This document shows, piece by piece, positions 8,425 through 16,952 of a stretch of 64,000 nt of DNA; the stretch's first letter is position 1; each line of letters starts with the position of its first letter. A program made the translations under genes and the position numbers. The DNA comes from Parundibacterium terreum. Lineage in GTDB: Bacteria; Pseudomonadota; Gammaproteobacteria; Burkholderiales; Burkholderiaceae_D. The DNA lies in assembly GCF_014636315.1 (NCBI RefSeq), contig NZ_BMED01000003.1, positions 788,827 through 852,826 of the forward strand. The letters are read 5' to 3'. The notes under the pieces were generated by a model, which was not told the origin of the DNA, did no database searches, and saw nothing but the letters and a program-made list of their open reading frames with translations.

Positions 8425-11400
8425 ATGCCATCTCTTTCCCTGCATACCGTCGTTAGCATGTCCATTGCAGCTTCCGCGCTGGTCATGCTGGTGCTCTTTT
8501 ATTTGCAGCGTTTGCAGGTCAATCAACACGCCACGCGCTACTGGACTGCTGCCTATGCCTGTCTCAGCCTGCGATTAGTCTGCACGCTGGCGGGGGAGTT
8601 TGGCTATGCCTGGCTCGCAATGCTGGTCGATTTTTTTATCGTAGGGTTTGCGCTGTGCTTGTGGCTGGGCGTGCGGGCATTCAATAAGCAAGCCCCGCAG
8701 AGCCTGCGTAATCTATGGCTGCTGAGTGTGATTGCTGCGTGGATCATTTTTGCCCACCTGAGCAGAGTTTCCTTCTTTTGGCGTGTGCTACCGCCTCATT
8801 TCCTGGCCGGCGGCTTGCTGCTGCTTGCCGCGGTTAGCTTTTGGCGTGCCCATCGCAGTTCCGGTAATTCCGGCTATGTCATCCTCGCCTGCCTGATAGG
8901 CCTGCGCGGCCTGCATCTGTTTGACTATCCTTTTATCCGCAATATTGAACAACTGGCGATCTTTGGTTTCTCGCTGGGTGCTTCACTGGATTTTTCAGCC
9001 GGCATCATGCTGCTGGTCGCTGCAGCGCTGGACCAAAGGCAGCAGATGACTCAGGCTATTGCCCAGCTGAACGAGGAAATGGGGACACGGAAAAAGGCTG
9101 AGGAAAGCCTCCATGAGCGCGAGGAGCTATTTGAAAAGGTGTTCCAGCTGGTTCCTGATGTACTGGTCATCTGCCGGGAAAAAGACGGCCGCTATGTAGA
9201 AGTGAACCGGCACTGGGAGCCGTTGACGGGATATTCGCCGCAAGAGACGCTGGAGCGCAATTCACTGGAATTGAATATGTGGGTGGATCTGGCGCAGCGG
9301 GATGCGATGGCGGCAACCCTGGAGAGCCTGGGTGAGTTCTGGGGGCTGGATGCCACGCTCAGGCACAAGGATGGGCATCACTACTACGTGAAAGTGTCGG
9401 GCGTTAAAGTCAAGGTAGGAGAGGAGTTCTTCGTCTCTTATACGGTACAGGATATCAGCGCGGCGCTGGAGGCGGAAGCCTATCGCAACCGGGTGGAATT
9501 GCAATTGCGCGAGCGGGAGAAGCGCTTTGTCAAAATGTTCGACCTCGTACCCGAAATCATCAGCATTACCAGCGTGCCGGACGGCGTACTGGTCGACGTC
9601 AATCACAACTGGGAGATGATACTCGGCTACACCCGGGCCGAATCCATCGGCAAGCGCGCTGCCACGGACCTTGGCCTGTGGCCGCATCCCGAACACCGGG
9701 AGCATCTGATGCAAAGGCTGGAGAGCGAGTCTTTCGTGCGCGGATTTCACACGGAATTTCGCAAAAAGAACGGCGAACTTGCCCAGGTCGAGGCATTCTG
9801 CACACTGTTTGAGTCGGATGGGCAGCGGTTTATGCTGGCCGTAGTGCGGGATACTACCCGGCAGACCGAAAATGAACGGGCCCGCCGGCGTGCCGAAAAG
9901 AATCTGCATGATAGCGAGCGTCAGCTGCGCGCGGTGCTCAATGCGATGGGCGAAGGGGTCATTGTCTGCAACCGGTATGGGCAAGTTGTGCTGTCCAATT
10001 CCGCAGCAGCGGAGATACATCAGGTCACCGAACAGCAATTGTCTTCCATGCGCGATGCGAGATCGCTGGACTTTTTGCAGGAAGACGGCAGTCCGCTGCT
10101 TGAGCAAAATCTGCCGATGTGGAAAACCTTCCAGTCCGGCCAATCTCAGCGCAACGTGACCCTGGGCTTGCGGCAGGTTGACGGGGCGATACGCTGGCTA
10201 TATGTCAGTACCGATCCTATTTTTTCGGATGAAGCTTCGGAAGCTGTAGAGCAGGTGGTGATCGCGATGGTGGATATCACGCGGCAGAAGGATGCGGAAG
10301 CGCGCCTGCGCGAGCGTGAGGCCGTACTGGCGACAGTGTTCCAGCTGGTGCCCGACACATTGACGATTACCCGCATTTCCGACGGACGCTATATCGATGT
10401 CAACCGTAACTGGGAGCCTTTGTCAGGCTACACCAGGGAGGAGGCGATAGGGCGCACCTCTGGCGACCTTAATCTGTGGGCTGATACGGGTCAGCGGCGG
10501 GAACTGGTGCAAAGGATATTGGACGATGGTGAAGTCCGTGGCTTGCGGATCGAATTCCGGCATAAAAATGGTCACGTATTTCACTGCCGGGTGTCAGGAT
10601 CAAAATTCGATGCAGGTGATCAGACATACTTGCTGCTGTCTTCACAAAATATCGACCAGGAGCTGTTAACAGAACAGGCCAGGATCAATGCCGAGACATT
10701 GTTGCGCGCGAATGAACACAAGTATTCAACGATATTCCAGCTGTCGCCGATTGCAATGGGGCTGGTGAATGTGTTGACATCTGAGGTGGTGGAAGTCAAT
10801 GATGTATGGCTGGACCAGTTTGGTTATCGCAAGGAAGACGTCATAGGGCGCACGGCTTTGGAGTTGAGATTCTGGGACAGGCCGGAAGAGCGTGTTGCGA
10901 TGATAAAGCAGTTGCAGCTGCATGACAGGGTGGATAAATTTGAAATCCGCCACAGGCACAAAGATGGGCATGTATTGATCTGTCTGATGTCGGCTCGGCT
11001 GTTCGACATAGAGAAGGGCCGGATGTTCATTTTTTCCCTTCTGGATGTGACGCGGCAATATGAGATAGAGCGCGAAATCCGCGAGATGACGGCTCAACTG
11101 GAAGCCAGGGTAAAGCTGCGGACCCTGAAGTTGGAGCAGGCCAACCTGGAGCTGGGCGAGGCGATGGAGTCGCTGAAGCATGCGCAGGATGAGCTGATAC
11201 GCTCGGAGAAGATGGCTGCCTTAGGCTCGCTGGTTGCCGGCGTGGCGCATGAATTGAATACGCCGATAGGCAATAGCGTTACTGTTGCCAGCACGCTGGA
11301 AGACAAGACCAGAGAATTGCTGCGCGAAGTCGCCGGTGGTACGCTGCGCCGTTCATCGCTGGATCAGTACCTGCAAAGCGCAACTGCCGGTACCGCGCTG

Positions 11401-11997
11401 CTGATGCGTACCTTGAATGTGGCGCGCGAGCTGATCAGCAGCTTCAAGCAGGTGGCGGTGGATCAATCCAGCAGCCAGCGCCGCAAGTTTGATTTGCAGA
11501 AAGCACTGGAAGAAGTGATTGCTACGCTGACTCCCATGTACAAAAAGAGCCCATTTGTGCTGGAGACCGATCTTGCAGCAGGCATAGGTATGGACAGCTT
11601 CCCCGGCCCATTGGGGCAGATTATTACCAACTTCATGACCAATGCGCTGACACATGCGTTTGACGGCAGGACTCATGGTGAGATGCGCCTGTCCAGCCGC
11701 TTGCTGGATGATGCGCATGCAGAAATCATATTTGCAGACAATGGGGTAGGAATAAGGGAGGCTGACCAGAAGCGAGTATTCGATCCTTTCTTTACGACCA
11801 AGCTGGGCCAGGGCGGTTCTGGCCTGGGGATGAATATTGTGTATAACCTGGTTACCGGTGTGCTGGGCGGGGAGATAAGGCTGGAGAGCCGTTTGGGTGA
11901 GGGCACGCGTTTTACCTTGCGCCTGCCTTTGGCTGCGCCGCAGATGTCTGCTGAAAATTCAGCTTGGCAGGAAGGAAGCAGACCCGGTCAGGCCTGA
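8425..11997 (+). CDS. Membrane sensor histidine kinase with five PAS domains
   Basis: A 1190-aa sensor kinase. Residues 1-210 hold about seven hydrophobic segments forming a membrane sensor unit. Five PAS domains start near residues 233, 365, 498, 633 and 766; the first, second and fourth share the pattern FQLVPD (or FDLVPE) followed by a DG-Y-V-x-VN-x-x-WEPL core, so they look duplicated. The H-box EKMAALGSLVAGVAHELNTP places the phosphorylated His at residue 942. The ATPase domain has an N-box near Asn1073, DNGVGI, and FFTTKLGQGGSGLGM. No receiver is attached. The start at 8425 has a weak ribosome site, and 8458 is an alternative. Its 3' end overlaps the convergent cyclase gene by 10 bases. 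Confidence 0.9.
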   Translation: MPSLSLHTVVSMSIAASALVMLVLFYLQRLQVNQHATRYWTAAYACLSLRLVCTLAGEFGYAWLAMLVDFFIVGFALCLWLGVRAFNKQAPQSLRNLWLLSVIAAWIIFAHLSRVSFFWRVLPPHFLAGGLLLLAAVSFWRAHRSSGNSGYVILACLIGLRGLHLFDYPFIRNIEQLAIFGFSLGASLDFSAGIMLLVAAALDQRQQMTQAIAQLNEEMGTRKKAEESLHEREELFEKVFQLVPDVLVICREKDGRYVEVNRHWEPLTGYSPQETLERNSLELNMWVDLAQRDAMAATLESLGEFWGLDATLRHKDGHHYYVKVSGVKVKVGEEFFVSYTVQDISAALEAEAYRNRVELQLREREKRFVKMFDLVPEIISITSVPDGVLVDVNHNWEMILGYTRAESIGKRAATDLGLWPHPEHREHLMQRLESESFVRGFHTEFRKKNGELAQVEAFCTLFESDGQRFMLAVVRDTTRQTENERARRRAEKNLHDSERQLRAVLNAMGEGVIVCNRYGQVVLSNSAAAEIHQVTEQQLSSMRDARSLDFLQEDGSPLLEQNLPMWKTFQSGQSQRNVTLGLRQVDGAIRWLYVSTDPIFSDEASEAVEQVVIAMVDITRQKDAEARLREREAVLATVFQLVPDTLTITRISDGRYIDVNRNWEPLSGYTREEAIGRTSGDLNLWADTGQRRELVQRILDDGEVRGLRIEFRHKNGHVFHCRVSGSKFDAGDQTYLLLSSQNIDQELLTEQARINAETLLRANEHKYSTIFQLSPIAMGLVNVLTSEVVEVNDVWLDQFGYRKEDVIGRTALELRFWDRPEERVAMIKQLQLHDRVDKFEIRHRHKDGHVLICLMSARLFDIEKGRMFIFSLLDVTRQYEIEREIREMTAQLEARVKLRTLKLEQANLELGEAMESLKHAQDELIRSEKMAALGSLVAGVAHELNTPIGNSVTVASTLEDKTRELLREVAGGTLRRSSLDQYLQSATAGTALLMRTLNVARELISSFKQVAVDQSSSQRRKFDLQKALEEVIATLTPMYKKSPFVLETDLAAGIGMDSFPGPLGQIITNFMTNALTHAFDGRTHGEMRLSSRLLDDAHAEIIFADNGVGIREADQKRVFDPFFTTKLGQGGSGLGMNIVYNLVTGVLGGEIRLESRLGEGTRFTLRLPLAAPQMSAENSAWQEGSRPGQA

Positions 11998-13409
11998 TCG
12001 CCTTCCCTGAACAGGTGGTAGCCTTTGCGGCCTTTCTTTTTGACCTGATACATGGCTATATCCGCCCTGGACATCAACTGCTCCGGATTGTCTCCGTCCT
12101 GTGGATAGATGGCGATGCCTATGCTGGGCGTCGTGCTCAGCGTGTGCTGCTCGATAAAGTAGGGTTGCGACAGCGAGTGCAGGATTTTCTCCGCCGTTTC
12201 CAGTACATGCTGCTCCGAACTCATATCCGTCAGGACCAGGATGAATTCGTCGCCGCCTATGCGCGATATGGTGTCTATCTCACGCAGCAGGCTACGCAGG
12301 CGGTTGGCGACAGTTTGCAACAGTATGTCGCCGATGCGATGGCCCAGCTTGTCATTGACTTCCTTGAACCTGTCCAGATCGATGAATTTGACAGCGACCA
12401 TGTTCTGGTTGCGGCGGGCATGGCCGAGCGCATGTTCCAACCGGTCTTCCAGCAGGCGTCGATTGGGCAGGCCGGTCAGCGCGTCGTGGTTGGCCAGGTG
12501 GCGGATATGTTCTTCCGCCAGTTGCCGGACTTGTATCTCATGCTGTAATTGCAGATTGCTGTTAGCCAGTTCAGCAGTGCGCTGCTGTACCCTGAGCTCC
12601 AGTTCCAGCCGCGCCTGCATCAATGAATCCTGCGCCTGCTTGCGCTCGCTGATATCGTCAAGCAGCCAGACAGCGCCATTTTCCAATGCGCTCTGGTCCA
12701 CCAGGTTGGCGGTGATGCTGCACCAGAACAGGGTGCCATCCTTTTTCTTTTGCCTGACTTCGCGGATGAAGCTGCCGCCTTTCGCAATATCGCTGGCAAT
12801 TTCCAGTTCAGGCTCGAATGAGTCCACGGTTTGCAGCAGCTTGCTGAACGATGCATTGATCAGTTCGTCCGGCTGATAGCCGTAGATCTGCTCCAGATGC
12901 TGGTTGCAGGTAATGATGCGGTCCTGTTTGACAAAGGCGATGCCGATATGGGCGTTGGCCAGGATGGCTTGCTGCTCCAGCAGTAATTGCCTGATCGCAT
13001 CGCTGGCTGCCCGTCTCTCGGTGATATCTTCGGTAATGAAGATGGTGCCTTTGGAATGGTCATGCGGATCTATCGCATTGGCCATCATCCTGCACCAGAA
13101 GGTGCTGCCGTCGCGCCGCTTCATCAGCAGCTCTATGTCCATGCGCTTGCCGGTTCCCAGCGTTTGCTCGGCAATGTCGCCCAGGTCCTGATAATCTTCA
13201 AGCGATGGGTAGGCAATGGAGGTAGGCTGGCCTATCAGTTCCTTGCTGGTCCAGCCGAACATTTCACTGAAGCGCTCATTGCAATGAAGGAATGCACGGT
13301 CGCGTGTGAAGGTAATGCCCAGGGAGGCATTATCCAGTATCGCCTGATATTCCAGCAGGGTTTGTAAAGCCCCTTCTTTGTTATCAGTAGGCTTGTCGGT
13401 CGTGGCCAT
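11988..13409 (-). CDS. PAS-PAS diguanylate cyclase (GGDEF)
   Basis: A 473-aa enzyme likely to make cyclic di-GMP from two GTP. Two PAS domains (about residues 15-135 and 140-265) with WCRMMANAI and WCSITANLV cores lead through a coiled coil (RVQQRTAELANSNLQLQHE) into a GGDEF domain that begins at HLANHDALTGLPNRRLLEDR. The catalytic motif RIGGDEF is intact. An RxxD inhibitory site (REID) lies five residues before GGDEF, so product feedback is expected. There is no EAL domain. No membrane segment is visible, so the sensor is cytoplasmic. The gene converges on the five-PAS kinase with a 10-base overlap, suggesting linked signalling. Confidence 0.92.
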   Translation of the reverse strand: MATTDKPTDNKEGALQTLLEYQAILDNASLGITFTRDRAFLHCNERFSEMFGWTSKELIGQPTSIAYPSLEDYQDLGDIAEQTLGTGKRMDIELLMKRRDGSTFWCRMMANAIDPHDHSKGTIFITEDITERRAASDAIRQLLLEQQAILANAHIGIAFVKQDRIITCNQHLEQIYGYQPDELINASFSKLLQTVDSFEPELEIASDIAKGGSFIREVRQKKKDGTLFWCSITANLVDQSALENGAVWLLDDISERKQAQDSLMQARLELELRVQQRTAELANSNLQLQHEIQVRQLAEEHIRHLANHDALTGLPNRRLLEDRLEHALGHARRNQNMVAVKFIDLDRFKEVNDKLGHRIGDILLQTVANRLRSLLREIDTISRIGGDEFILVLTDMSSEQHVLETAEKILHSLSQPYFIEQHTLSTTPSIGIAIYPQDGDNPEQLMSRADIAMYQVKKKGRKGYHLFREGDQA

Positions 13410-13743
13410 GGCTGTCAGGTTGGTTGGACAGGTATCAGTAAAATACAGAAACTAATTGTGATGGTCGCGAGCAATAATGCATGCAAGGCTGGCGTAACTT
13501 CATTTAACTTGGCCCAGCAAAGCAAATAGGTATTTATGTTGAGTTTGCCAGACTTCCAGATGAAAGTGTGAGGAATTTATCCATCGCAACTAAGTGCGCC
13601 CAAGTATGAATACATTAATATATTTATCCGGAGCTAGAAGGATGCATGCTGGCGCAGAAAATTTCGCAAGCCAGGCCTTTGCAGCAAGGCGTATGCGGTA
13701 TTTGAACGGATGAGTGCAAGGCAAAATTTGCCCCGCAGATAGA
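13410..13743. other. Intergenic region without a visible gene
   Basis: AT-rich gap of 334 bases upstream of the cyclase... CoA-transferase end. Both flanking genes are on the minus strand, so it holds the cyclase-distal 5' side and the 3' end region of neither strong terminator nor small gene that I could recognise. Confidence 0.4.
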
Positions 13744-15255
13744 TTAAATTTTTTCTGGCAGCAACATGCTGTCTGTATCCAGGTATCTGCTGTGCCAGGA
13801 AAATGCGCATTCCAGCACGTGCGGTGTCTGGCCACCGCGCAGGTTGGCTGCGGCGACATAATCAAGCAGCATCTGCTTGTAAGGCTCTGCAACGCACTTG
13901 TTGATGATCGCCTTCGCGCGCTCCCTGGGGGCCAGACCGCGCAGGTCCGCCAGTCCGATTTCAGTCACGATGATATCCACGTCATGTTCATTGTGATCGA
14001 CATGCGACACCATGGGGACGATGCTGGAAACCCTGCCGCCTTTCGCCAACGACTTGGTAGCGAAAATGGACAAGTAGGCGTTGCGGGAAAAATCTCCGGA
14101 GCCACCTATGCCATTCATCATATGCGTACCCAACACGTGAGTGGAGTTAACGTTGCCATAGATATCCGCTTCCAGCGCAGTATTGAGTGCGATGACGCCC
14201 AGCCTTCGTATGATCTCCGGATGATTGCTGACTTCCTGCGTGCGCAGTACCAATTTGTCCTTGTAACGGGAAAAATCGGCAAAGACCTGCGCGCTTTTCT
14301 GCTGCGACAAGGTGATTGAAGAGCCGGATGCAAAATCCAGTTTGCCGGCATCAAACAGATCGAAGGTTGAATCCTGCAGCACTTCCGAATACATCGTCAT
14401 ATTGTGGAAGGGGCTGTCGATAAAACCGGCCATCACGGCATTGGCGATCGTGCCTATTCCTGCCTGCAGGGGCAGCAGGCTTTCTTCCAGCCTGCCCTGT
14501 TTGACTTCATTCTCGAAAAAATTAATCAGGTGCTTGGCAATTGCTGCGGTCTCGTGGTCCGGCGCCTGCACATTGGAGGGACTGTCCGGAGTGTTTGTGA
14601 TGACGATAGCGACGATTTTTTCCGGAGGGATCTCGATCGCGGCAACTCCTATTCTGTCTTGCGGCGCTGTCAGCGGCATGGGTTCGCGTTGCGGTCGCAT
14701 CTTGGGAATAAAAATGTCATGCAGACCTTCCAGTTCCAGCGGTTGGCTAAGATTGATTTCTATGATGACATGCTTGGCAAATATGGCGAAGCTGGCGCTA
14801 TTACCCACCGAGGTCGTGGGAATGATGCCCCCGGTTTCTGTAATGGCTGCTGCTTCTATGATGGCAATATCCACCGGAGCCATTTGCCTGCTACGCAACT
14901 GTTCCACCGTTTCCGACAGATGCTGATCGGCGTACATGATTTCGCCACTATTGATCTTGGCGCGCAGGGAGGGATCGGATTGAAATGGAAAGCGCCGTGT
15001 CGTAGCGCCCGATTCGGCCAGCGCCTTGTCGACATCGCCGCCCAGAGATGCACCGGTGATCAGGGTAATGTGCAGGTTTTCACTGCGCGCCCTTTCGGCC
15101 AGCGCCATCGGTACTGCCTTGGCATCACCGGCGCGGGTAAACCCGCTCATGCCTATCGTCATGCCGTCGTGTATCCACTTGGCGGCATCTGCCGCGCTGG
15201 TGATCCTCTGTCTCAGGTAGGGCAATCTTATCCGGTCTGCATAATTGGCTGGCAT
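13744..15255 (-). CDS. Acetyl-CoA hydrolase/succinyl-CoA:acetate CoA-transferase family protein
   Basis: CoA-transferase of 503 aa (family usual about 500) that probably moves CoA between acetate and succinate or propionate. Seen motifs are GMTIGMSGFTRAGDAKAVP near the N-terminus, the catalytic Glu in MTMYSEVLQD, and the glycine-rich GIGGSGDFSRNAYLSIFA that binds CoA. The C-terminus has HDVDIIVTEIGLADLRGLAP, conserved in this family. The protein is cytoplasmic. Relatives are annotated both as acetyl-CoA hydrolases and as AarC/Cat1-type transferases; the sequence favours transferase activity but does not fix the acceptor. It is followed on the same strand, upstream, by the bestrophin-like gene after 54 bases. 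Confidence 0.9.
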   Translation of the reverse strand: MPANYADRIRLPYLRQRITSAADAAKWIHDGMTIGMSGFTRAGDAKAVPMALAERARSENLHITLITGASLGGDVDKALAESGATTRRFPFQSDPSLRAKINSGEIMYADQHLSETVEQLRSRQMAPVDIAIIEAAAITETGGIIPTTSVGNSASFAIFAKHVIIEINLSQPLELEGLHDIFIPKMRPQREPMPLTAPQDRIGVAAIEIPPEKIVAIVITNTPDSPSNVQAPDHETAAIAKHLINFFENEVKQGRLEESLLPLQAGIGTIANAVMAGFIDSPFHNMTMYSEVLQDSTFDLFDAGKLDFASGSSITLSQQKSAQVFADFSRYKDKLVLRTQEVSNHPEIIRRLGVIALNTALEADIYGNVNSTHVLGTHMMNGIGGSGDFSRNAYLSIFATKSLAKGGRVSSIVPMVSHVDHNEHDVDIIVTEIGLADLRGLAPRERAKAIINKCVAEPYKQMLLDYVAAANLRGGQTPHVLECAFSWHSRYLDTDSMLLPEKI

Positions 15256-15309
15256 GTGGATTCCATTAAGTCATTGAAAAAGGCATTTACTGTCGTTGAG
15301 CAAAGATTT

Positions 15310-16251
15310 TCAGGTCAGGCAGTAATTGACGGGGGCAAGCTGAGCGGGCACATTTTGCTCGGCCAGCGATTCCCGCAAGTTGATTTCCAGGCTCTTGCAG
15401 ATTGCGTCCAGCGCCAGGTCGTTGGCTTCGGAGCCGAAGGGTTCTTCAATTTCATCGCCCAAGGCATCCAGTCCAAAGAAGGTATAGGCGACGATGGCGA
15501 CCACGAAGGGCGTCATGAAGCCTATGGTGTCCACCAGGCCGAACGGCAGCAGGAAGCAATACAGATAGGCGGTACGATGCAGCAGCAAGGTATAGGAGAA
15601 AGGAATGGGCGTGCTCTTGATGCGTTCGCATGCAGCGGCGGCCCCGCCCATCGCAGACAAAGTGTTGTCTATGGTGGTTGCCAGGCAAGGATCAATGCGG
15701 CCTTCATCCAGGCAGATGCGCAGGTCCTGCCCCATGTCCAGCATCATCAGATGTGGGGCGTTGCTCGAACCGGTAAGCCGTTTTCTTTCTGATTCGCGCA
15801 GTAATACGGCGATTTCCGGGGATGGCGATGCATTGCGCAATAAATCTTTCAGTGCGTAAGAAAAAGCAATTGCCCTGTAGATCATGCGCACCCGCACATC
15901 GTCCAGCCCCTGGCCTGCATTGGCAGGGTTTGCATCCTTGATCAGGCTTTGGCATTGGCGTGCCAGATTGCGGCTGCGAAGCACGAGCTCTCCCCACAGC
16001 TTGCGGGCTTCCCAATAGCGGTCATACGCCGCATTGTTGCGAAAGCCCAGGAAGATAGCCAGAGGCAGGCCTATCATGCTGAAAGGTATTGTCGTCAGCG
16101 TAATCTTCAGATCAAACAGATCGCCGTGCGTGAGAGTGACCAGCGTGGCGATGACCGTATTCAGTATCAGCGAAGGCAAGATCCGCGGCAGCACCGAGCC
16201 GCGTAAGGACAAAAACAGCCTGAGGCCGGAAGGGCGATCCCGCACGATCAT
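15310..16251 (-). CDS. Bestrophin-like (UPF0187/YneE family) membrane channel
   Basis: Membrane protein of 313 aa in the bacterial bestrophin family, thought to form pentameric anion or cation channels. Two hydrophobic hairpins are visible: LPSLILNTVIATLVTL plus IPFSMIGLPLAIFLGF near residues 25-70, and FLLPFGLVDTIGFMTPFVVAIVAY near residues 225-250. The family signature FRNNAAYDRYWEARKLWGELV follows the first. The C-terminus LGDEIEEPFG-x-x-x-NDL is also typical. The start ATG at 16249-16251 lies 50 bases from a palindrome that probably controls the divergent MarR gene and may control this gene too. Ion selectivity cannot be read from the sequence. Confidence 0.87.
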   Translation of the reverse strand: MIVRDRPSGLRLFLSLRGSVLPRILPSLILNTVIATLVTLTHGDLFDLKITLTTIPFSMIGLPLAIFLGFRNNAAYDRYWEARKLWGELVLRSRNLARQCQSLIKDANPANAGQGLDDVRVRMIYRAIAFSYALKDLLRNASPSPEIAVLLRESERKRLTGSSNAPHLMMLDMGQDLRICLDEGRIDPCLATTIDNTLSAMGGAAAACERIKSTPIPFSYTLLLHRTAYLYCFLLPFGLVDTIGFMTPFVVAIVAYTFFGLDALGDEIEEPFGSEANDLALDAICKSLEINLRESLAEQNVPAQLAPVNYCLT

Positions 16252-16301
16252 ACGATACTCATTTCTACTGGTTCCAAAAGATATTCCGGATCAAATAATC
16301 A

Positions 16302-16354
16302 CTAACATATGAGTAATTAAATCACTAATATGTTAGCGAGTCAAGGTGTATAAT
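16302..16354. promoter_or_regulatory. Probable MarR/HpaR operator and promoter
   Basis: The gap between the divergent bestrophin and MarR genes has a 9-bp inverted repeat (CTAACATAT at 16302-16310 and its complement at 16328-16336). It also has a direct repeat AATCACTAA at 16297 and 16320. A perfect TATAAT box follows at 16349-16354. The repeat covers the region where RNA polymerase would bind, so autorepression by the adjacent regulator is likely; binding is inferred. Confidence 0.6.
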
Positions 16355-16410
16355 CAAAAAAAACCAGCCTTTCAAAAAAAAAGGCATTGCGTAAAAACAA
16401 GGGAATAAAA

Positions 16411-16926
16411 ATGAAATACCAGATCACCTATCCCAATCTGCCACAGCGATTCTTGAAGGCAAGGGATTTCCTGATGTCCAATTTCCGCCCGATACTGAAC
16501 CACTACGGGGTAACGGAGCAGCAATGGCGCATTCTGCGCGTATTGGGTGAATCGGGGCAACTGGAACCGCGTGAGCTCTGCGAGCTATGCCAGATACTCA
16601 GTCCCAGCATGGCCGGCATGCTGGCCAGGATGGAAGAGATGGAATTAATCCATCGTGAGCGCGTTGCGGATGACCAGCGACGCGTGATGGTGAGCCTCAG
16701 CAATCAGGGCGAACACCTGATGCAGCAGATAGGGCCGCTCATCAACAAGGCTTACCAGAATGTGGAACAGGCTTGCGGTAAAAAAATATTCGCCGAGCTG
16801 CATCAGGTGCTGGAAGAGTTCATCGCCCTGGAAAACATCGCTATTCCTCAAGTCGAGCTGCCGGCAGTTTCTTCCTTCCAGCAGAACGGGTCAGCACAGG
16901 CAAAAAAGACAACGTCTTCCAAGTAA
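16411..16926 (+). CDS. MarR-family regulator, HpaR-like
   Basis: Winged-helix transcription factor of 171 aa. The N-terminus runs LPQRFLKARDFLMSNFRPIL-x-x-x-GVTEQQWRILRVL, characteristic of HpaR, the repressor of homoprotocatechuate genes. The recognition helix region is CQILSPSMAGMLARMEEM, and the wing is ERVADDQRRVMVSLS. The start at 16411 has AAGGGA six bases upstream; a TTG at 16387 lacks this. No hpa catabolic genes are nearby, so the regulated target may be the neighbouring bestrophin or MFS gene, or lie elsewhere. A phenolic acid ligand is expected from family knowledge only. Confidence 0.88.
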   Translation: MKYQITYPNLPQRFLKARDFLMSNFRPILNHYGVTEQQWRILRVLGESGQLEPRELCELCQILSPSMAGMLARMEEMELIHRERVADDQRRVMVSLSNQGEHLMQQIGPLINKAYQNVEQACGKKIFAELHQVLEEFIALENIAIPQVELPAVSSFQQNGSAQAKKTTSSK

Positions 16927-16952
16927 TTTCGCCTGCGCTTTCCGTATAGCGC

